Shown: piece by piece, positions 58,342 through 64,000 of the stretch | Layout of the letters: each line of letters starts with the position of its first letter | Numbering within the stretch: the stretch's first letter is position 1 | Source: Nocardia albiluteola | GTDB lineage: Bacteria > Actinomycetota > Actinomycetes > Mycobacteriales > Mycobacteriaceae | DNA length: 64,000 nt | Direction of reading: 5' to 3' | NCBI RefSeq assembly: GCF_018860155.1 | Contig: NZ_JAHKNI010000006.1 | Location: 434,001-498,000, forward strand | The notes under the pieces: model-generated | Told to the model about the DNA's origin: nothing | The model's input: the letters and a program-made list of their open reading frames with translations, nothing else | The model's database searches: none | Translations under genes and position numbers: made by a program

Positions 58342-58347
58342 ACCTAT
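58329..58347. promoter_or_regulatory. IdeR-like iron box at the efeUO start
   Basis: The 19-mer containing AGGTAAGGCATACCTA matches the IdeR consensus at 13 of 19 positions and is nearly symmetrical about the central G. It overlaps the ATG 58341 of efeUO and lies just upstream of the alternative GTG 58323. Iron-dependent repression of efeUOB is expected. Confidence 0.75.
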
Positions 58348-58410
58348 GTCGATCGTCCAATTGTCCGTGGACTCGGATCGCGGATTGTCCGCTCGGTGAA
58401 ACCGCCGGAT

Positions 58411-58620
58411 TCAGGCCGGGGTGCGGGCGGCGGTGCCGGCCAGGTCGACCACGAGCTCGGCGATCAGATCGCGGGTGTTGTGGGCGCGGGCCAGCGCCGC
58501 GCCGCGGGGATCGGAATCGAGCAGCTCGATCAGATCGTTCATCGAGCCGAAGATGGCGACGAGTCGCCGGACCGCGGCCCGGCGGTCGGTCGGCGCTAGG
58601 GGAAGTGCAATGGTGCTCAC
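58411..58620 (-). CDS. Small hypothetical protein (69 residues)
   Basis: GTG 58620 to TGA encodes STIALPLAPTDRRAAVRRLV, then AIFGSMNDLIELLDSDPRG and DLIAELVVDLAG. It is helical, acidic toward the middle, without signal or Cys. Codon use is typical of the genome (G/C in the third position), which supports translation, but the Shine-Dalgarno is weak. It lies between efeUO and the divergent thioredoxin-reductase-like gene. No function can be proposed. Confidence 0.5.
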   Translation of the reverse strand: MSTIALPLAPTDRRAAVRRLVAIFGSMNDLIELLDSDPRGAALARAHNTRDLIAELVVDLAGTAARTPA

Positions 58621-58874
58621 GTTTGCTGATATCGCGGTGGGGCGCAGAGTGTTTCACTCCTGCGCTTCCCGGCGAGATGCCGCCGCCCGTCAGGCGGATG
58701 TGACGCCCGCTGGCGTGCAACGCATCTCGCAGCGCGGTGACTCTCCTCGCCGCTCGGTTCGGTGGTGTCGTGGCACCAGTCGGCCCCGGAGCATGACCCT
58801 TCTTGCCTTTTCCGCAATATCGCTTGCTGAAATCGACTGATATCCGGATCGTGGAGGACGAGAAGGAGGTGGTC

Positions 58875-59897
58875 ATGGTGACCGAGCAAGTGCGGGACGC
58901 ATACGACGTGATCGTGGTGGGCGGTGGCGCCGCCGGGCTGAACGGAGCCCTCATGCTGAGCCGCTCGCGGCGGTCGGTGGCGGTGATCGACTCGGGCGCA
59001 CCGCGCAACGCGCCCGCCGACGGGGTGCACGGATTACTGGCCCGCGACGGAACGCCGCCGGGGGAGCTGCTCGAGCGCGGCCGCGCGGAAGTCGCGGGAT
59101 ACGGCGGCACGATCGTGCGCGGTGAGGTCGTGGACGCCGCCCGCGACGGCGCCGGATTCGCGGTCACCCTCGCGGACGGCCGGTCGATGCGGGCGCGGCG
59201 GCTGCTGGTGACGACCGGTGTGGTGGACGAGCTGCCCGATATCCCCGGACTACGCGAACAGTGGGGCCGCGGTGTCGTGCACTGTCCGTACTGCCACGGC
59301 TGGGAGGTCCGCGACCAGGCGATCGGGGTGCTGGGCACCGGGCCGATGTCCATGCATCAGGCACAGCTGTTCCGCCAGCTCAGCGACGATGTCGTGTACT
59401 TCACCCACGTGGCGGGTAGGCCGGGCGCACAACAGGCCGCGCAGCTGTCCGCACGCGGGATCCGGGTGGTCGAGGGCGCCGTGGTCGCGCTGGAGATCTC
59501 CGGCGATCGCATCACCGGCGTGCGCCTCGCGGACGGCACCGTCGTCCCGCGCGCGGCCGTGGCGGTTCACAGCAGGATCGTCGCGCGCACCGGTTTCCTG
59601 CGCGGCCTGGGTCTGACCCCGGTCGAACACCCCAGCGGCGCAGGCGATTACCTCCCCGCCGACCCCATGGGCCGCAGCGAGATTCCCGGAGTCTGGCTCG
59701 CGGGCAACGTCAGCAACCCCATGGCCCAGGTCGGCAACGCCGCGGCCGAGGGCGCCATGGCCGGCGCCCAGATCAACATGTCCCTGATCGAGGAGGAGAT
59801 CGACACCGCGCTCGCCGTACACGGCCAGGCCTTCTCCGCAGCAGACGAGGCCGAGGTCGGCGAGCTGGTCGGCGGCGACCGCCGACACGGGGTGTGA
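58875..59897 (+). CDS. Thioredoxin-reductase-like NAD(P)/FAD oxidoreductase
   Basis: A 340-residue flavoprotein with FAD motif DVIVVGGGAAGLNGALML, the redox-active CPYCHG (near 143-148), a glycine-rich segment GVLGTGPMSMHQAQL in place of the canonical NADP-binding motif, and the C-terminal GVWLAGNVSNPMAQVGNA that closes the FAD site. The dithiol is CxxC, but the NAD(P)-binding motif is atypical, so the reductant may be unusual (compare ferredoxin-type or dithiol oxidases of the TrxR fold). Start ATG 58875 after AAGGAGGTGG. No thioredoxin gene is adjacent. Confidence 0.88.
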   Translation: MVTEQVRDAYDVIVVGGGAAGLNGALMLSRSRRSVAVIDSGAPRNAPADGVHGLLARDGTPPGELLERGRAEVAGYGGTIVRGEVVDAARDGAGFAVTLADGRSMRARRLLVTTGVVDELPDIPGLREQWGRGVVHCPYCHGWEVRDQAIGVLGTGPMSMHQAQLFRQLSDDVVYFTHVAGRPGAQQAAQLSARGIRVVEGAVVALEISGDRITGVRLADGTVVPRAAVAVHSRIVARTGFLRGLGLTPVEHPSGAGDYLPADPMGRSEIPGVWLAGNVSNPMAQVGNAAAEGAMAGAQINMSLIEEEIDTALAVHGQAFSAADEAEVGELVGGDRRHGV

Positions 59898-59952
59898 GCG
59901 AACCCGGCAAGCGGTTCGGTCCGGGGGTTCGGCGTCGCGATGCAGCTGGATT

Positions 59953-60624
59953 CTATGGCGAAACAACAGGATCGGGCCGATCATTGGTGGCATGGGCATG
60001 CGTCGGAAGGATGACGATCGTGCCGTCGGGAGCGAGCGAGAGCATCTCCGGCCAGCCGTGCAGCCGTGCCATGCCGCGCTGACGGCCGGTCGATGGGGTG
60101 GGCGGGGTGATCAGGCGGATGCCGACCGGCGGATACGCATCCAAGGCCTGTCGGCACAGGCCATCGGCCCCCGGCAGATCCCCGCCGACCTGTGCCATGC
60201 GTGCGAGCCGTAGGAGGGTGTATGCCTCGCCGGGACGACAGTCGATGCCGCGGAAGGCGATCAGCGCGCGGTCGAGAAGGCTTGTGGCGATGCGGTATAG
60301 CAGGTGACCGCCTCGCCGAGGCGGATATCGCTGCGGCGGGAGATCGTTCGTGCGCTCTCGTACATCTCCATGGCGGTCGAATTGTCGCCGGTCTCCTCGT
60401 GCAGCCGGCCGAGCTCGTACAGCGTGAATGTCTCGCCGAGATGATGACCGATCTCCTGGTACATTTGCAGCGCACCGCGATGCAAAGATTCGGCAGCGGC
60501 GTGGTTGCCCGCGAAGCGGTGTGACCTGCCGAGATCATTGAGGGTGTTGGCTTGGCCCAGACGGTTGCCGATGGTGCCACGCGATTCCGATCGGGGTCCT
60601 GATCCGCTGGAAGTGATCGGCATA
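59953..60624 (-). pseudogene. Frameshifted TPR-domain protein fragment
   Basis: On the minus strand, the frame entering at about 60624 gives TPR repeats (RLGQANTLNDLGRSHRFAGN, LGETFTLYELGRLHEETGDN, ARTISRRSDIRLGEAVTCY) and stops at 60261. Shifting frame near 60300 restores the homology: YRIATSLLDRALIAFRGIDC, GEAYTLLRLARMAQVGGDLP, ADGLCRQALDAY, ending at 59953. The N-terminal part of any parental regulator (such as an AfsR/SARP or NB-ARC protein) is missing. Both truncation and the single-base shift indicate a pseudogene. Confidence 0.7.
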
Positions 60625-60722
60625 TCCGTATCCTCGAGCGCGGTCGACGCCCAGCGCGGATGCGGTCGTGGACAGGTCCGGCACACGCAAGGGTTCGGTC
60701 GCACCGTCGGTAGCATCGCGGG

Positions 60723-61799
60723 ATGCGGAACGACGGCCGGATGAAGCGGGTCGCCCGGGCTGTGCGGGGGCGATGGCGCGGATGGACGCGATGGCGGCGC
60801 GCGGTGACGGTGCTGGGGCTGGTTTCCGGTCTGCTGGTGGTTGTTTGCGGGATCGGGACGGGGGCGCTGTGGGCCGAGGGGGTCGGGGAGCCCGCGGCGG
60901 GTGTGCGCGGCAGCGGGCACGATGCGTATTGGCTGGGGCATGCGTGGGTGGATGGCCGCAAGTCCGATGCCGATGTGGGTGCGCTCGCGAAACAGCTGTC
61001 CGGCAGCGGGATTCGGGATCTGTATGTGCATACCGGCCCGCTCTCCGACGACGGCCGCCTGCCGAGTGCGCTCTCGCCCCGCGCGGCCTGGTTCGTTGCC
61101 GCGGTGCATCGAATGCTGCCCGGGGTCCGGGTGCAGTCCTGGCTCGGCGACCTGGTGGCGCCCGCGCACGACGCGCTGCATCTGGAGGATCCGGCCACTC
61201 GCGACCGGATCGTGGCATCCGCGGCACAGGTGCTGGACCTCGGATTCGACGGCGTCCATTACGATCTGGAGCCGGTCCGCTCGGGATCCCCGGACTATCT
61301 GACGCTGCTGGAGCGCACCCGCGCGGTTACCACGGCGCGTCATGCGGTGCTGTCGGTGTCGGCGCCGCAGCTCGATCCGCTGCCCGGCCTGCATCACCTC
61401 GGCGTGGCCCTGACCGGTGACGGAAAGTACTGGGCCCAGGGGTATTTCGCCGCGGTAGCGCAACGGGTCGATCAGGTGGCGGTGATGTCGTACGACACCT
61501 GGATGCCCACGGCGTCGCTGTACAGCGGCTACCTCACCGAGCAGACCATCCTCGCCCTGGAGGTCACCCCGCCCGCGGTGGACCTGCTGATGGGTGTGCC
61601 GGTGTTCTGGGCGGACGATTACGGGCACCACGGTAACGCCGAGACGGTGGCCGCGGCCGTGCACGGAATCCGGCTGGGACTGGGGCGCACCGCGCCGGGC
61701 CGGCGCGCGTTCGGGGTCGCGCTGTATGTCGATTTCACGGCAACACAACAGAACTGGGCCGATTATCGGCGCGAATGGTGCGGGCCGGGGACCCGATGA
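60723..61799 (+). CDS. Membrane-anchored GH18-like glycosidase homologue
   Basis: A 358-residue protein: Arg-rich cytosolic N terminus (MRNDGRMKRVARAVRGRWRG), a membrane anchor (TVLGLVSGLLVVVCGIGTGA), then a barrel-like domain with DLYVHTGPLSDDG, VRVQSWLGDLVAP, the catalytic-type motif GFDGVHYDLEP (D-x3-D-x-E, as in GH18), VLSVSAPQLDPLPG, VDQVAVMSYDTWMP and LMGVPVFWADDYGHHG. This puts it near chitinase/cell-wall hydrolase-like proteins. Cleavage of an exported glycan is plausible but unproved. Start ATG 60723. It is followed after 22 bp by the LysR-effector-domain gene. Confidence 0.8.
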   Translation: MRNDGRMKRVARAVRGRWRGWTRWRRAVTVLGLVSGLLVVVCGIGTGALWAEGVGEPAAGVRGSGHDAYWLGHAWVDGRKSDADVGALAKQLSGSGIRDLYVHTGPLSDDGRLPSALSPRAAWFVAAVHRMLPGVRVQSWLGDLVAPAHDALHLEDPATRDRIVASAAQVLDLGFDGVHYDLEPVRSGSPDYLTLLERTRAVTTARHAVLSVSAPQLDPLPGLHHLGVALTGDGKYWAQGYFAAVAQRVDQVAVMSYDTWMPTASLYSGYLTEQTILALEVTPPAVDLLMGVPVFWADDYGHHGNAETVAAAVHGIRLGLGRTAPGRRAFGVALYVDFTATQQNWADYRREWCGPGTR

Positions 61800-61821
61800 C
61801 CGCATCCAATACGCTGGTCGC

Positions 61822-62643
61822 ATGAACCGGATTGCTCCCGATGCGCTGCGGGTCGGATACGTGCCGGGTGTGACCGTGTCCAAATGGGCACGGATCTGGG
61901 CCGAACGCTACCCCGAGGACGTGCTCGAACTGATCGGGGTGCCGCAGGCCGAGCAGGAGGGTGCGCTGCGGGACGGGCGGGTCGACATGTGTTTCGTGCG
62001 GTTGCCGATCGACCGTGAGGGCCTGCATGCGATCCCGCTGTATCGGGAGCTGCCGGTGGTCGTGGTGCCGAAGGATCATCCGATCGCGCTGTTCGAGCAG
62101 GTCGGCACCGCCGAGCTGGCCGACGAGCGGATGCAGGACGCCACCGATATCGACGCGCTGGCCGATACCGTCGAGCTCGTCGCCGCGGTCGGCGGGGCGG
62201 CGGTCATGCCGCATTCGCTGGCTCGGCTGCATCATCGCAAGGATCTGGTCTTTCGCACGGTCATCGGCGTGCCGGAGACGCAGATCGCGCTGGCCTGGCC
62301 GACGGATCTGGAGCGCGACGCCGTCGAGCACTTCATCGGCGTCGTGCGCGGGCGCACCGCGCAGAGCACGCGAGGCAAGCGGTCCGACGGGGGTGATTCC
62401 GCAGCCCGTGGAGGCGGCAGGTCCGGTGGTGGCCGGGCGCAGGCCGGGAAGAAATCGGGCGCCGGAACCGGGACCGCCAAGTCCGCAAGCGCAAGGGGGG
62501 CGGGCAATTCCGTCGCCGGACGTGCGGCAAGTGGTAAGTCGGGACGGTCCGGAGCAGGAAAGCCGGCATCCGGGAAGTCCGGGCGCTCCTCCGCGGGTGG
62601 GAAGTCGACCGGCGGCAAGGGGCAGCGACGCGGGCGGCGGTAG
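61822..62643 (+). CDS. LysR effector-domain protein without HTH, with basic tail
   Basis: The 273-residue protein carries only the substrate-binding half of a LysR regulator: LRVGYVPGVTVSKWARIWAE, GALRDGRVDMCFVRLPIDRE, GLHAIPLYRELPVVVVPKD and LVAAVGGAAVMPHS, complete to about residue 175. No helix-turn-helix precedes it. The last 95 residues are Gly/Ser/Lys/Arg repeats (GKSGR, SGAGK, ASGKSGR) with no hydrophobic residues. ATG 61822 is 22 bp after the GH18-like gene, and no HTH can be found upstream in the frame. A ligand sensor tied to RNA or DNA through the tail is one idea. Confidence 0.85.
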   Translation: MNRIAPDALRVGYVPGVTVSKWARIWAERYPEDVLELIGVPQAEQEGALRDGRVDMCFVRLPIDREGLHAIPLYRELPVVVVPKDHPIALFEQVGTAELADERMQDATDIDALADTVELVAAVGGAAVMPHSLARLHHRKDLVFRTVIGVPETQIALAWPTDLERDAVEHFIGVVRGRTAQSTRGKRSDGGDSAARGGGRSGGGRAQAGKKSGAGTGTAKSASARGAGNSVAGRAASGKSGRSGAGKPASGKSGRSSAGGKSTGGKGQRRGRR

Positions 62644-62716
62644 CCCGACCGGTGGCCCCAGCGCGCTCGTGACGCCGCGCAGCTCGCGCGATTCGCGAGC
62701 CTCCCCGCACAGCAAA

Positions 62717-62746
62717 CCGCCCGGGCGACTCACGTCGCCCGGGCGG
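62717..62746. terminator. Strong bidirectional hairpin terminator
   Basis: A perfect 13-bp stem (62717-62729 with 62734-62746) and a 4-nt loop TCAC lie between the ends of the LysR-type gene and the convergent DUF2631 gene. The stem is extremely GC-rich. Confidence 0.85.
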
Positions 62747-62761
62747 CCGGTGTTGCCGAGA

Positions 62762-63058
62762 CTAGCGGGGCTTGTTCTTCATGATCGAATCCCGGATCAG
62801 GATCGCGGCCAGGCTGATCGCGGACAGGACGCAGAAGATGTACCCGATGTTGCCCGAACCCGACGAGCTGCCCTGCTGGTTCTCGAACAGGTAGCACAGC
62901 AGGATGGCCACGACGACCCAACCGGCGACCTTGAAGGTGCGCCGGGACTCACCGCTCCAACCCCAGGCGGCGGACGGAACCTCGGCAGGGTCGACCTTGG
63001 TGACGACCGCAGTGCTCTTGGCGGGTTCCATTTCCGTGGTGGCCACGTTCGCTCCCAT
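62762..63058 (-). CDS. DUF2631 small membrane protein
   Basis: A 98-residue protein: a polar N terminus (TEMEPAKSTAVVTKVDPAEV) with the family segment PSAAWGWSGESRRTFKVAGW, then two membrane helices (WVVVAILLCYLFENQ and IGYIFCVLSAISLAAILI) separated by a Ser/Gly loop. DUF2631 occurs in Mycobacterium, Nocardia and Rhodococcus next to dxr, in agreement with this place. No function is known. Start ATG 63058; 71 bp separate it from the divergent dxr gene, so the two promoters overlap. Confidence 0.88.
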   Translation of the reverse strand: MGANVATTEMEPAKSTAVVTKVDPAEVPSAAWGWSGESRRTFKVAGWVVVAILLCYLFENQQGSSSGSGNIGYIFCVLSAISLAAILIRDSIMKNKPR

Positions 63059-63129
63059 CGGTTACGGGCTAGGACTGTTGGTCACCATGGTGGCATACGA
63101 CCGTCCGTCGTAGCCAGCGGGGTGAGGGG

Positions 63130-64000
63130 GTGTTGCCGGATCGGCCGTTGGATACTGGAACTGTGTCCGACATCGTGAGAGTCCTGGTCCTCGGCAGCAC
63201 CGGTTCCATTGGCACCCAAGCCCTGGAGGTGATCGCGGAGAATCCCGATCGGTTCCAGGTCGCCGGACTGGCCGCGCGCGGCGGCAACACCGACCTACTG
63301 GCGCAGCAGATCCGGGCGACGGGCGCCACCGAGGTGGCCGTCGCGGATCCGGCCGCCGCCGCAAAACTCGGTGTGTCTCTTGCCGGTCCGGGCGCGGTGA
63401 CCGAACTCGTGCGCCGCGCCGATGCGGACGTGGTGCTCAACGCCCTGGTCGGCTCGCTCGGGCTCGAGCCCACCCTGGCCACCCTTGAATCGGGCGCCCG
63501 CCTGGCCCTGGCCAACAAGGAATCGCTCGTCGCCGGCGGCTCCCTGGTGACGCGGGCGGCCAAGCCCGGTCAGATCGTGCCGGTCGATTCCGAGCATTCC
63601 GCGATGGCCCAGTGCCTGCGCGGCGGGCGCGCATCCGAGGTGGACCGCTTCGTGCTCACCGCCTCGGGCGGCCCGTTCCGCGGCTGGACGGCCGAGATGC
63701 TCGAATCGGTGAATCCGGACGAGGCCAAGGCCCACCCGACGTGGTCGATGGGCCTGATGAACACGCTGAACTCGGCCACCCTCATCAACAAGGGCCTCGA
63801 GCTGATCGAGGCGCACATGCTGTTCGGCATTCCCTACGACCGCATCGACGTGACCGTGCACCCGCAGTCCATCGTGCACTCGATGGTCACCTTCGCCGAC
63901 GGCTCCACCATCGCCCAGGCCAGCCCGCCCGATATGAAGCTGCCGATCGCGCTGGCGCTGGGCTGGCCCGATCGGGTGCCCGGCGTCCTGGCGCCGCTGG
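63130..64000 (+). CDS. dxr: 1-deoxy-D-xylulose 5-phosphate reductoisomerase (5' part)
   Basis: First committed enzyme of the MEP isoprenoid pathway. The partial 290 residues show the NADPH motif VLVLGSTGSIGTQALEVI, ADVVLNALVGSLG, ARLALANKESLVAGGS, VPVDSEHSAMAQCL (metal Asp and Glu), LTASGGPFRGW and the PTWSMGLMNTLNSATLINKG substrate loop, then VHPQSIVHSMVTF. The frame is open to the window end. Start: GTG at 63163 (VSDIVRV) or GTG 63130 (33 bp earlier). It is the next gene to the DUF2631 protein, as in mycobacteria, and would supply the precursor for the terpene cyclase. Confidence 0.97.
   Translation, partial: MLPDRPLDTGTVSDIVRVLVLGSTGSIGTQALEVIAENPDRFQVAGLAARGGNTDLLAQQIRATGATEVAVADPAAAAKLGVSLAGPGAVTELVRRADADVVLNALVGSLGLEPTLATLESGARLALANKESLVAGGSLVTRAAKPGQIVPVDSEHSAMAQCLRGGRASEVDRFVLTASGGPFRGWTAEMLESVNPDEAKAHPTWSMGLMNTLNSATLINKGLELIEAHMLFGIPYDRIDVTVHPQSIVHSMVTFADGSTIAQASPPDMKLPIALALGWPDRVPGVLAPL

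Overview
The window looks like a chromosome segment from a high-GC actinobacterium of the Corynebacteriales, most likely Nocardia or a close relative. The base composition, the xerC / M23 peptidase / rpsB-tsf-pyrH-frr-cdsA-rlmN ... dxr backbone (the order seen in mycobacteria and nocardiae), F420/flavin LLM oxidoreductases, an LCP cell-wall ligase, a DUF2631 protein and IdeR-like iron boxes all fit. No rRNA or tRNA gene was recognised.

Layout. 1-9010: a decayed TnpB fragment, xerC, a DUF1990 protein, an iron-regulated siderophore-interacting flavoprotein, an M23-like protein diverging from rpsB, then the translation / nucleotide / lipid block rpsB-tsf, pyrH-frr-cdsA. 9388-18150: a Tat-exported purple-acid-phosphatase-like enzyme and a sugar operon on the minus strand (substrate-binding lipoprotein, ATPase, permease, SDR, D-galactonate dehydratase DgoD) facing a divergent ROK regulator. 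18239-20887: an LLM / small protein / Dabb operon and a chimeric ABC-transporter pseudogene. 21098-24300: rlmN, whose 3' half changes codon style; beyond it lies a lower-GC insert with a PIN toxin-antitoxin pair, closed by a decayed second copy of rlmN sequence. A perfect 37-bp direct repeat brackets the insert.

24324-33553: a CGNR regulator and epoxide hydrolase, a tightly coupled LLM-MarR-FMN reductase-YjdI operon, an LCP protein, a fructosamine kinase-like protein and a polA-like polymerase. 34116-37299: a two-gene module of a membrane-anchored NDH-2-like flavoprotein and a large membrane protein built from repeats. 37355-47116: accessory enzymes (flavodoxin-like protein, amidase, FAD monooxygenase, SDR) with their regulators, then a class II terpene cyclase with a DxDD motif and a SAM methyltransferase. 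47262-51790: a TIM-barrel-like protein with a divergent TetR, and a membrane nucleotidyl cyclase overlapping a Crp-family regulator by 4 bp.

51800-53119: an intact solo TnpB element. 53116-58341: a secreted-repeat protein, a CooC/MinD-like ATPase, efeB and an EfeU-EfeO fusion under an IdeR-like box. 58411-64000: a small protein, a thioredoxin-reductase-like flavoprotein, a frameshifted TPR pseudogene, a GH18-like anchored protein, a LysR-effector-domain protein without HTH, DUF2631, and the 5' part of dxr running off the window.

The core genes are conventional. The interest lies in the accessory insertions, in the frequent ATGA-type overlaps that mark translationally coupled modules, and in several exact palindromes and tandem repeats that act as candidate operators.
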